Of a stretch of DNA of 19,344 bases, positions 6,810 to 13,630 are shown in pieces (within the stretch, counting starts at the first letter, position 1; the number at the start of each line of letters is the position of its first letter). The DNA comes from Planctomycetes bacterium UBA7888 (GTDB lineage Bacteria; Planctomycetota; UBA1135), in NCBI GenBank assembly GCA_002500505.1, contig DLRM01000042.1:1-19344 (forward strand). Reading direction: 5' to 3'. The position numbers and the translations under genes are program-made. Under the pieces are notes generated by a model. That model did not search any database. It was not told the DNA's origin and worked only from the letters and a program-made list of their open reading frames with translations.

Positions 6810-9145
6810 GGCTTAATTAAAGTCCCGCCTTCACCAGAGAGCAGGCGATGGGTCAAGTCAAGCTGGAGCCATTCTCCAGTTGCGGCTGCTCCATCCGAAA
6901 AGGAAATATTTGCGAGCTCGTCTTTGCTCCCGAGGACATAAATGTGTGGCCCTTCGGTAGCGTATTGGATTTCTTGCCCCACGACCTGGGCTTCAGGGCT
7001 TGAGAGCTGAGCGGCGCCGAGCAGGGTGAGTGTGTGGTTTCCGGATTCTTTACGCTCCCAAGAAACTTCGTCAGCATTGCCCGAGATGTCCTTAGTAAGG
7101 AGAGAAACATGGTGTTTCATCCAGCCACCATTGCGACGAAATAGAGCTTCTCGCCCATTTAGCTCGAGTGGGTTTGCGCCAGGCGCCTCAATGACAGCGC
7201 TGGCATTTCCGTAGAGTCGCAAATGACCTTCGGGAAAAGCGCTGATGGTTTTTGCATTGAGGTAAAAAGAGTCCCCTTCGGCGAGAGTTCCCGAAAGAAC
7301 GCAAAAACCAAGGGCGCCTGGAAAAAACTCAAAAGCCTCGGGTCGTCCAGACACTTTTTGGGCGCGACCCCGAAGAGCGCCAAGAAATCGAACATCTCCA
7401 AGAAGTTCCCAGGCTTGGCTTTTAAGGTTGTAGCTCATTCTTTTAGAGGAAATAGTTACTTCGCTACCGTCTAAACCAAGATTTCCAGCCGGGATTTCTA
7501 TCTTGGGGTCTCCACTTGGATAAACCCAATCGCCATCCAACAAAATTCTTTCTGCGGAAATGCGAAACTTACCGTTAGAGGTTTCAATCTCGCCTGCCGC
7601 CGGCCAGCCCTCAAGCTGGGCCCTTCCATTGTTTTGATAACGAAAGCTACGGCCAACAAAACTGGCTTGGTCTTGCTTGATTTGAATACTCCCCGTGGCC
7701 TGAAAGCCCGGCTCTTTGGTGTATTGCCAGTCGGGCGAGTAAATTAGCTGGCTCGCTCGAAGAGAGACTGGAAGCTTCTCTCGCCCCTGGAAGCGGGCAA
7801 AGACATTTCCGGTTGCGGTAACCGTTTCACTCTTGCCTTCAATTTGAATGTCGCGGGCAATTTTTTCCGCTTGAACGTGGAGGTCTTTTTCAAGCTGCAC
7901 AGAGGCGTTGCCTTCCAAACTTATATTCCCCGCACTGTCAGCAACAAAGAGGTCGCACCCGCCTGTTCCATTCGCAAACCGAACGGGCCCACGAAGAATG
8001 GTTTCACTGGAGGAAAACTCACAAGTTGAGGCAGAAAAGGTTCCGCTTTGAAGCTCGCCAAAAATTCCACCCCAGGCATAGCCGGAGCCGTCTGTCTCTA
8101 GCCAAAGGCCGTCATCCGCGACTGCCCAACTCAAGACAGAGTGATTAGAAAAAGAAACGGGGCCCGGAAGCTCAAGCCCTTCAAGGGTGCCTTCGGCCCA
8201 ATTGAAAAAGGCAGCCGGTGCTTGCATTTCGAAGAAAGAATCTTCGGATGAGTCGGACGAGAAGAATCGGCACTCCGCCAAAAAAGATGCATGCAAAGGT
8301 TGCCAGCCTAGGTTTGTTTTTGAAAGAAGGAAATCAAGTTTTTCACCTTGGAGGGTTCCTAAGCCGGAAAAGTCCGCAGGAAAGTCAATGGTGCTTTTCC
8401 CGTCAACGCGAAACTGAAGGGTGTTTTGTTCATTCGCGCCCGGGCCCATGACTGCGGGGCCCTCTAAGATCCCACTCCACTGGTGTCCCTCAGAATCAAG
8501 GAGGGACCACGAAACCGCACCCGAAGTCCCCCATTCCCCGCGTTGCTGGGAAGGTTCAAAAACAAATCCGACCCCTTCGAGGCTTAAGTTTCCTGACCTG
8601 AGCTCAAATTGAACATCACTAGAAAAGCGACGAAGTTCCGGTTCGACGTTTAAGTGAGGCGTAGCGAGATAGTAGTTTTCCTCGAGAGAGGTTTCAGGAA
8701 AAGAAACAACCGCATCTTTAAAGCTCCAAGTCGAGCTTGAGTCTAAGGCCAAACTAGGGGAGTCTGTGCGCATTGGGACGGTTCCCATGGGCGAGCGAAT
8801 CTCGCAAAGAAGTTCGCGGTTATCCGCTTTCCAACACTTTACCTTTGAGTCAGGGAGAAACATGTCGGAGTCGGCGAACTCAGGGTCATGTCCTTCAATC
8901 CCGACAACTGGAATACGCTTAATTGTTCCGTCCTCTAGAGGAACGCGCTTTTCATGGACCAGACTTAATGCGCCTTGAAAGGAGGTTTCCAAAACCCCTA
9001 ATCCCTCCACAGATTGTCGAAAAGTGGATCTTGGTTTTTGGGGAATTTCCGTGACCGCTTCGCGATGTTGAGCAACATCCCAAATCAAGGCTGCGACAAG
9101 AAGAAGTACTCCTGCGCCGCCGATTCGCCGTGGGGTCCAGTTCAT
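6806..9145 (-). CDS. Single-chain LptC/LptA-like LPS transport bridge protein
   Basis: A 779-residue protein with one N-terminal transmembrane helix (about 9-24) followed entirely by predicted beta-rich sequence. Residues ~45-205 resemble LptC, including VGIEGHDPEF and the SDVQFELRSGNLSLEGVGF stretch (family form SDxPVxIxxxGLxLxGxGL). Residues ~400-770 contain several OstA/LptA-like turns, for example VTATGNVFARFQG, LRASQLIYS, FQATGSIQIKQDQASFVG, MSYNLKSQAWELLGDVRF and LRLYGNASAVIE. In the classical system LptC is an inner-membrane anchor and LptA is a separate periplasmic bridge. Here both roles may sit in one chain, inferred from the position between kdsC and lptD, where lptC and lptA usually lie. 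It overlaps both neighbours by 4 bases. The middle (~205-400) is not confidently assigned. A large LptC-family protein is the simpler alternative. Confidence 0.7.
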   Translation of the reverse strand: MNWTPRRIGGAGVLLLVAALIWDVAQHREAVTEIPQKPRSTFRQSVEGLGVLETSFQGALSLVHEKRVPLEDGTIKRIPVVGIEGHDPEFADSDMFLPDSKVKCWKADNRELLCEIRSPMGTVPMRTDSPSLALDSSSTWSFKDAVVSFPETSLEENYYLATPHLNVEPELRRFSSDVQFELRSGNLSLEGVGFVFEPSQQRGEWGTSGAVSWSLLDSEGHQWSGILEGPAVMGPGANEQNTLQFRVDGKSTIDFPADFSGLGTLQGEKLDFLLSKTNLGWQPLHASFLAECRFFSSDSSEDSFFEMQAPAAFFNWAEGTLEGLELPGPVSFSNHSVLSWAVADDGLWLETDGSGYAWGGIFGELQSGTFSASTCEFSSSETILRGPVRFANGTGGCDLFVADSAGNISLEGNASVQLEKDLHVQAEKIARDIQIEGKSETVTATGNVFARFQGREKLPVSLRASQLIYSPDWQYTKEPGFQATGSIQIKQDQASFVGRSFRYQNNGRAQLEGWPAAGEIETSNGKFRISAERILLDGDWVYPSGDPKIEIPAGNLGLDGSEVTISSKRMSYNLKSQAWELLGDVRFLGALRGRAQKVSGRPEAFEFFPGALGFCVLSGTLAEGDSFYLNAKTISAFPEGHLRLYGNASAVIEAPGANPLELNGREALFRRNGGWMKHHVSLLTKDISGNADEVSWERKESGNHTLTLLGAAQLSSPEAQVVGQEIQYATEGPHIYVLGSKDELANISFSDGAAATGEWLQLDLTHRLLSGEGGTLIKP

Positions 9146-9654
9146 GAAGTGAGTTTGGCCTGGGCAAGTACGAGAAGGTCACATACTTCTCGAAGGGCGC
9201 CATTGCCGCCGGCACAAGTGGTTACCCAGTCTGCGGCCGCGCAAACTTCAGGAACCGCATTTGCGGGGGCGAAGCGAAGGCCAGCGCGCTCAAACATGGG
9301 CAAGTCTGGGAGGTCGTCGCCGATTGTGGCGACTTGGCTTGGGGTGAGCCCGCGCGAGCCCACGATTTTCTCCATGATGGGGCCTTTATCCAAAGAGCCC
9401 ATGTGAATTTCCGAAACGCCCAAGCGTGTAGCGCGATGCCGCACGGCTGGATTGTCTCGCCCGCTTAAAACAACAAGCTCTACTCCGGAGCGATGGAGTT
9501 GAACCATTCCGTATCCATCTTGAACACTGAAGCGAACGCTCTCGGTTCCGTCAGCGTGCACAGTGACGTAGCCGTCCGTCCAAACGCCATCCACATCAGT
9601 GACGAGCAAGCGTATTTCGCGTGCGGCGGAAAGAATGGAATCAGGAAAACTCAA
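9142..9654 (-). CDS. kdsC: 3-deoxy-D-manno-octulosonate 8-phosphate phosphatase
   Basis: A 170-residue HAD-superfamily phosphatase that converts Kdo-8-phosphate to Kdo in the cytoplasm. HAD motif I is VTDVDGVWTDG (18-28, nucleophile D20 and acid/base D22), motif II is LSGR (63-66), K90 is the motif III lysine, and motif IV is GDDLPDLPMF (112-121). The C-terminal TTCAGGNGALREV matches the KdsC tail that closes the neighbouring subunit's active site in the tetramer. The length fits cap-less C0 HAD enzymes. The start is TTG, overlapping the kdsD stop as TTGA; no ATG occurs in frame before residue 50, so TTG is required to keep motif I. The kdsD-kdsC-lpt order matches the proteobacterial arrangement. 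Confidence 0.93.
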   Translation of the reverse strand: MSFPDSILSAAREIRLLVTDVDGVWTDGYVTVHADGTESVRFSVQDGYGMVQLHRSGVELVVLSGRDNPAVRHRATRLGVSEIHMGSLDKGPIMEKIVGSRGLTPSQVATIGDDLPDLPMFERAGLRFAPANAVPEVCAAADWVTTCAGGNGALREVCDLLVLAQAKLTS

Positions 9655-10631
9655 AGCCGGACTTCAAGAAGGTCTTGGATGTCCACCAACCCAACCACTC
9701 GGTCGCTGGCTGAGTCCAGAACCGGAAGCTGGTCAATGTGCGATCCTTTAATGAGGTGAAGGGCTTCGCCTACAAGTTGGTCTTCACGCACAATGCGAGG
9801 GTTTACAGCCATGAATTTTTTGACTGGGCTATCAAGTGGGAGCTCCACTTCGCAGATTATTCTCCGCAAGTCGCCATCTGTAAAAATGCCAAGCAAGTCA
9901 CCGTCACCGTTGGTGATTAAGGCGGCGCCGGGTCGGCCAGGAGTTTCAGTCATGACTGCAAGTGCGTCGCGAACGCTGGCATTTTCGGCGAGCAGGGGGA
10001 CTTCGTTATCGCGTCGCATAATTTCGCCAATCCGCATCAAGCTCCTGCCCAAGCTTCCAGCAGGGTGGAAAGCGGCGAACTCTTCGCGAGTGAAATCACG
10101 TTTTTCTAAAACTGCCATGGCGAGGGCATCGCCCAAAGCGAGCATTGCTGTGGTGGTTACGGTGGGGGCCAAACCAAGCGGGCAGGCTTCAGAGAGAGGG
10201 CCCATCTCCACAACTAAATCCGAAGCCTTGCCAAGAGAGGAAGTTGTCGCCTCAGTCAAAGAAACAACCGAAACGCCAATAGATTTCACAGCCGGCACGA
10301 GCTGAATGAGTTCTCGCGTTTCGCCACTTTTCGATAGGGCGAGCAGCAAATCTTCGGGTCGGAGTCGGCCGAGGTCGCCATGTAGGGCTTCTGCGGGATG
10401 AAGGCTCAAGCTCGGAGTGCCTGTGCTTGCCAGGGTTGCGGAAATTTTCTGGCCAATGAGTCCCGCCTTGCCCATCCCGGCGACTACAACGCGGCCCTCA
10501 CAATCCAGCATCATCTGGACCGCAGATTCAAAGCTAGAGCCAAGCCGTTCCTGAAGAGTGCGGATTGCTTCCGCTTCAAGCTTCAGGACCTCCAGCCCCC
10601 GAGCGAGGGAGGTGTTTTCGTCAACCGCCAT
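9651..10631 (-). CDS. kdsD: Arabinose-5-phosphate isomerase (KpsF/GutQ family)
   Basis: Interconverts ribulose-5-phosphate and arabinose-5-phosphate, the first dedicated step to Kdo. The 326-residue chain has a SIS domain (about 35-185) with GMGKAGLIGQK (52-62), HPAEALHGDLG (78-88), ALSKSGET (98-105) and the ACPLGLAPTVTTT segment (149-161), then FHPAGSLGRSL and two CBS domains (about 205-260 and 270-325). All are typical of KdsD. ATG 10631 was chosen because the conserved sequence begins just after it; a longer frame to 10823 would cross the divergent promoter region and the start of the neighbouring gene, and its 64 extra residues look unlike the family. A TACAAT box lies 6 bases upstream. 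It leads the minus-strand kds-lpt-tat unit. Confidence 0.94.
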   Translation of the reverse strand: MAVDENTSLARGLEVLKLEAEAIRTLQERLGSSFESAVQMMLDCEGRVVVAGMGKAGLIGQKISATLASTGTPSLSLHPAEALHGDLGRLRPEDLLLALSKSGETRELIQLVPAVKSIGVSVVSLTEATTSSLGKASDLVVEMGPLSEACPLGLAPTVTTTAMLALGDALAMAVLEKRDFTREEFAAFHPAGSLGRSLMRIGEIMRRDNEVPLLAENASVRDALAVMTETPGRPGAALITNGDGDLLGIFTDGDLRRIICEVELPLDSPVKKFMAVNPRIVREDQLVGEALHLIKGSHIDQLPVLDSASDRVVGLVDIQDLLEVRL

Positions 10632-10637
10632 GTCCTT

Positions 10638-10643
10638 ATTGTA
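10638..10643 (-). promoter_or_regulatory. Putative -10 box of kdsD
   Basis: Read on the minus strand this is TACAAT, five of six matches to TATAAT, ending 6 bases before the kdsD ATG. A transcript started at normal distance would begin at or next to the ATG. The -35 region is poor (TTCTCG at 17 bases). AAGGAC lies between box and ATG but is too close to act as a normal ribosome-binding site. It overlaps the candidate -35 of the divergent protease gene. Confidence 0.4.
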
Positions 10644-10667
10644 AGGGAGGGGGGAATAAGCGAGAAT
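10639..10667 (+). promoter_or_regulatory. Putative promoter of the site-2 protease gene
   Basis: TTGTAA at 10639-10644 and GAGAAT at 10662-10667 are separated by 17 bases, each matching four of six consensus positions. The start point would fall two or three bases before ATG 10677, though AAGGG also lies just upstream of that ATG. The G-rich spacer is unusual. The assignment is tentative. Confidence 0.3.
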
Positions 10668-10676
10668 CAAGGGATA

Positions 10677-11357
10677 ATGTCTGCCTTCGTCCTCATCGGC
10701 ACCATCATTGTGGTGGTTTTCTCTATTACTACCCATGAAGCGGCCCACGCTTGGGTGGCTGACCGGCTGGGTGACCCCACCGCCCGGCTTTTGGGGCGGG
10801 TCACCCTGAACCCGGTTCCCCACATTGACCTCTTTATGACCATCCTTTTGCCCGGACTTTTACTCATTTCGGGCTCTAGCTTCGTTTTTGGAGGCGCTAA
10901 GCCAGTTCCAGTGAATCTGAGCCGCCTACGGAAGCCCCCTCGCGACTGGGCCCTAGTAGCGGTCGCAGGGCCAATTTCAAATCTCTTATTAAGCCTTGGA
11001 TTCACTGGTATATTTGCCGCATTGCTAGGGCTTGAAGTCTTCGTTCCCCAATCCATGGGAGCCCAAGTTCTCATTGTTGGGGTGTACGCCAATGCCCTCC
11101 TGGCGGTTTTTAATCTCATTCCTATCCCCCCTTTGGATGGCTCGCGGGTCGTGCTTTACCTCCTGCGCGGCGAGGCGCGCGAGGCCTATGCCCGCCTAGA
11201 ACGCTTTGGAATTATTATTGTGATGCTTCTCCTTTTCTACGTCAGCGGCTTCGGCGCCCTTCTTTGGGGCTCCACAATGTATATCATGGAAGGCGTTACC
11301 AGACTTTTTGGCGTGGAGCATGAAGCCGCTTTGGCGCTTGGGAGTTTGTTTTCCTAA
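10677..11357 (+). CDS. Site-2 protease family (M50) intramembrane metalloprotease
   Basis: A 226-residue polytopic protein with the zinc motif HEAAH at 20-24 inside the first hydrophobic segment, NPVPHIDLFMTILLPG (45-60), FGGAKPVPVN (71-80), a GPISNLLLSL helix (98-107) and the second metal site NLIPIPPLDGSRV (146-158, with D154). This is the compact class of site-2 proteases without a PDZ domain. Such enzymes cut transmembrane segments; the substrate is unknown. ATG 10677 is preceded by AAGGG and directly followed by the family's N-terminus. A longer frame from 10398 would run antisense through kdsD and is rejected. Its TAA overlaps the scpA ATG by one base, and a compact M50 protease next to scpA is an arrangement seen in many bacteria. 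Confidence 0.92.
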   Translation: MSAFVLIGTIIVVVFSITTHEAAHAWVADRLGDPTARLLGRVTLNPVPHIDLFMTILLPGLLLISGSSFVFGGAKPVPVNLSRLRKPPRDWALVAVAGPISNLLLSLGFTGIFAALLGLEVFVPQSMGAQVLIVGVYANALLAVFNLIPIPPLDGSRVVLYLLRGEAREAYARLERFGIIIVMLLLFYVSGFGALLWGSTMYIMEGVTRLFGVEHEAALALGSLFS

Positions 11358-12265
11358 TGATTGAACCCGCCAAACCCGACCTGATTCCTCCGGCTAAAAC
11401 TCCCGCAGGCGAGGGAGCCGCCAAGGGCACAGTAGATTTCACCGTTCACCTCGACCGCGTATTCCACGGGCCGCTGGATCTACTTTTGCAGTTGGTCCGA
11501 GATAGCGAATTGGAAATCCATGTGGTTTCCTTAGCGGATGTCTGCGACGCCTATTGCGAGTTTGTTCGCTCTATGAAGGAAGTGGATGTGGACGAAGCTG
11601 CAGACTACTTGGTTGTTGCCGCCACATTGTTGGCAGTGAAGAGCCGCTCCCTGCTTCCACAAGAGGAGATTTCTGAAGACGAGGATCCTTTCGACCCAGG
11701 CGAAGAGCTGGTCCAACAACTTTTGATGTACAAAGAGTTGCGCCAAGCGGCAGAGAAGATGGGGGCTGAGTTTCGGAAACGCGCGCAGCTCATGCCGGCT
11801 GGCGGTCGCTGGCTTGGAAAGTGGCTTGAAGAAAAAGACGAATCTCTTGAAGACGAAGATTGGGACCTGGGTGATGTTTCTGTTTGGGATTTGCTCAAAG
11901 TCTTTCAACGCCTCGAAAAAGAAACTGGCTTCATGCGTCCGCATAAAATTCGTCAAGCGGGCAAGTCTTTAGCTTGGTATGTCGAAGAAGTTTGGTCCAG
12001 ATTGGATGATGGAGGCACTCTAGACCTTCAAGACATTTTCAATGAAGGGCAACTCAGCCGAGGCGATGCCGCATATTATTTGGTTGCTTTGTTGGAGCTT
12101 GCCAAGCAAAAAGCGATTGACTTGAAGCAGGACTCCGCTTTTGGGAATATCCAAGTCGTCCGGGCGAACAATGCCGCCGAAGTCCATTTAGATGATTTGG
12201 ATGAGCAGTTTGACCGCCACGGTGACGAAATGGAGCCCGAAGTGGAAAGCCTTTTGGAAGAGTGA
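11357..12265 (+). CDS. scpA: Segregation and condensation protein A
   Basis: The kleisin subunit of the SMC-ScpAB condensin that compacts and separates chromosomes. At 302 residues it is near normal length, with an extra Pro/Ala-rich ~25-residue N-terminus. Family signatures are FHGPLDLLLQLVRDSELEIH (36-55) and YLVVAATLLAVKSRSLLP (84-101), followed by a very acidic linker. A C-terminal winged-helix region (about 228-268, with SRGDAAYYLVALLELAKQK) would bind the SMC head. It is coupled to the upstream protease gene by TAATG. The usual partner scpB does not follow; trxA does. The strongly acidic C-terminal tail extends past the winged helix. Confidence 0.93.
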   Translation: MIEPAKPDLIPPAKTPAGEGAAKGTVDFTVHLDRVFHGPLDLLLQLVRDSELEIHVVSLADVCDAYCEFVRSMKEVDVDEAADYLVVAATLLAVKSRSLLPQEEISEDEDPFDPGEELVQQLLMYKELRQAAEKMGAEFRKRAQLMPAGGRWLGKWLEEKDESLEDEDWDLGDVSVWDLLKVFQRLEKETGFMRPHKIRQAGKSLAWYVEEVWSRLDDGGTLDLQDIFNEGQLSRGDAAYYLVALLELAKQKAIDLKQDSAFGNIQVVRANNAAEVHLDDLDEQFDRHGDEMEPEVESLLEE

Positions 12266-12281
12266 ACCGCGCGGATAAATT
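12254..12281 (+). promoter_or_regulatory. Putative promoter of trxA
   Basis: TTGGAA (12254-12259) and TAAATT (12276-12281) are separated by 16 bases and lie across the scpA stop. A start near 12288 would give a leader of about 20 bases that runs through a C-tract. Each box matches four or five consensus positions. Read-through from scpA is equally possible. Confidence 0.3.
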
Positions 12282-12310
12282 GGGGGCCATTACCCCCCCC
12301 TTAAGAAAAA

Positions 12311-12634
12311 ATGTCCAACGCCCAAGATGTCACCGAAGCCGATTTCCAAACGGAAGTTCTAGAGTCCGATAAGCCAGTCCTCGTAGATTTTTGGGCTCCG
12401 TGGTGCGGTCCCTGCAAGGCCATGGGGCCTGCTGTGGACAAGATTGCTGATGAGTTAGGAGGGAAGGTCAAGGTTGTAAAGGTGGACATTGATCAAAGCC
12501 CCGGTGTTGCCAGCCAGCTTGGCGTGATGTCAATCCCAACCTTCATCGTGTTCAAAAATGGGGCCGAAGCCGCACGGAAAATGGGAATGATGTCTTTCGA
12601 CGATTTTAAAACTCTCGTCGAAGACAACGCCTAA
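12311..12634 (+). CDS. trxA: Thioredoxin
   Basis: A 107-residue single-domain thioredoxin that reduces protein disulfides in the cytoplasm. It has the redox motif WCGPC (C32, C35) preceded by VDFWAP, the buried KVDID segment (57-61) and the cis-proline loop SIPTF (74-78). No signal peptide is present, so a cytoplasmic place is likely. Length and motif order match TrxA; it lacks any extra domain that would suggest a specialised thioredoxin-like protein. It starts 45 bases after scpA with only a weak purine run (AAGAAAAA) before the ATG, and lies 51 bases before fmt. Confidence 0.95.
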   Translation: MSNAQDVTEADFQTEVLESDKPVLVDFWAPWCGPCKAMGPAVDKIADELGGKVKVVKVDIDQSPGVASQLGVMSIPTFIVFKNGAEAARKMGMMSFDDFKTLVEDNA

Positions 12635-12671
12635 ACTGTCTGAACGCGGAAGCACTTATTTCAAGGGCTGA

Positions 12672-12677
12672 TAGGCT
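12672..12677 (+). promoter_or_regulatory. Putative -10 box of fmt
   Basis: TAGGCT, preceded by TGA as in an extended -10 element, ends 8 bases before the fmt ATG. It fits the TAnnnT box spacing seen before other unit-leading genes here. No good -35 is visible, so the call is weak. Confidence 0.25.
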
Positions 12678-12685
12678 ACCCTTCA

Positions 12686-13630
12686 ATGAGATTGGTTTTT
12701 GCCGGTTCCCCACCGTTTGCGGTGGATTCCTTTGCGGCCCTGCTTGCGCAGGATGAGCCGCCAGTGGCGTTGGTCACGACACCTCCCCGTCGTGCGGGCC
12801 GCGGCCGAAAGGAGGTCGCGAATCCATTGGTGGAAATGGCTGAAGCGGCGGGCGTTCCAACTCTTCGGCCAGAGAAAGCGAGCAAACCGGATTTTTTAGA
12901 TGAGCTTGCAAAACTTGAGCCCGACCTTTGCGTGGTTGTGAGTTTTGGACAAATTTTAAATCAATCTTTCTTAGATATTCCCAAGCTGGGCTGCGTGAAC
13001 CTGCACGGTTCTTTGTTGCCGCGATGGAGAGGGGCGAGCCCCATTCAGGCTGCCATTCAGGCGGGCGATACCGAAACAGGGGTATGTTTACAGAAGATGG
13101 TTTTGGCCTTGGACGCCGGAGCTGTTTTGGCAGAAAGCAAGCTATCCATCAGCCCTCGCGAGACAGCCCCCGAGTTATTTGCACGGGCAAGCAGTGCGGG
13201 AGCAGAGCTTCTAGTAAAGTTTTTGAATGAAATGAAGGATGGCCCACTTCCAAAGGGTTGCGAGCAAAACGAAAACCAAGTCACTGTATGTAAAAAGATA
13301 ACCTCTTCCGACGCGCTCGCCGATTGGTCGATTTCCGCTGAGGAAATGGACCGTCGAGTGCGCGCACTAACCGGATGGCCTTGTTTGCGTGCAACTCTTC
13401 CCGATGGCGAAGAGCTGAAAATATGGGAAGCAGAGATAACAGGGGGAGAGGGAGAGCCGGGAACTGTTCTTGCCGCAGACGGGGAATTTGTCATTTCCTG
13501 TGGCTCAGGTGCTTTGCGGTTGCTCAAAGTTCAGCGTCCAGGGAAGTCCGCAATGACTTCTCGCGAATTTTTGCGAGGATCCAGAATTGAGATAGACGAT
13601 TCTTTGGGATGTAGAATTGATGAAAGCTGA
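12686..13630 (+). CDS. fmt: Methionyl-tRNA formyltransferase
   Basis: Formylates Met-tRNA(fMet) using 10-formyl-tetrahydrofolate, preparing the initiator tRNA. The 314-residue protein shows the family start FAGSPPFAV, the loop TTPPRRAGRGRK (31-42) that enters the acceptor stem, and the catalytic region VNLHGSLLPRWRGASPI (104-120) with N105 and H107. TGVCLQKMVLALDAG (131-145) follows, with catalytic D143. The C-terminal ~100 residues form the tRNA-binding OB-like domain, including the DALADWS and RVRALTGWPC segments. No Shine-Dalgarno sequence precedes the ATG. The gene overlaps rsmB by 11 bases, the common fmt-rsmB pairing of translation genes; def, often next to them, is not in the window. 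Confidence 0.95.
   Translation: MRLVFAGSPPFAVDSFAALLAQDEPPVALVTTPPRRAGRGRKEVANPLVEMAEAAGVPTLRPEKASKPDFLDELAKLEPDLCVVVSFGQILNQSFLDIPKLGCVNLHGSLLPRWRGASPIQAAIQAGDTETGVCLQKMVLALDAGAVLAESKLSISPRETAPELFARASSAGAELLVKFLNEMKDGPLPKGCEQNENQVTVCKKITSSDALADWSISAEEMDRRVRALTGWPCLRATLPDGEELKIWEAEITGGEGEPGTVLAADGEFVISCGSGALRLLKVQRPGKSAMTSREFLRGSRIEIDDSLGCRIDES

Noticed and set aside
8952..10305. Long plus-strand open frames opposite kdsC, kdsD and the Lpt bridge gene
   Set aside because: They are shadows of strongly supported minus-strand genes with clear catalytic motifs and show no protein family features.
10398..10676. Long N-terminal extension of the site-2 protease
   Set aside because: It runs antisense through kdsD, and the protease family begins at ATG 10677.
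10632..10823. 64-residue N-terminal extension of KdsD
   Set aside because: It covers the divergent promoter region and the start of the protease gene, and does not resemble KdsD sequences.
12282..12297. G5/C5 hairpin after scpA as a terminator
   Set aside because: Only a 5-base stem, with no T-run after it; it also overlaps the predicted trxA start region.
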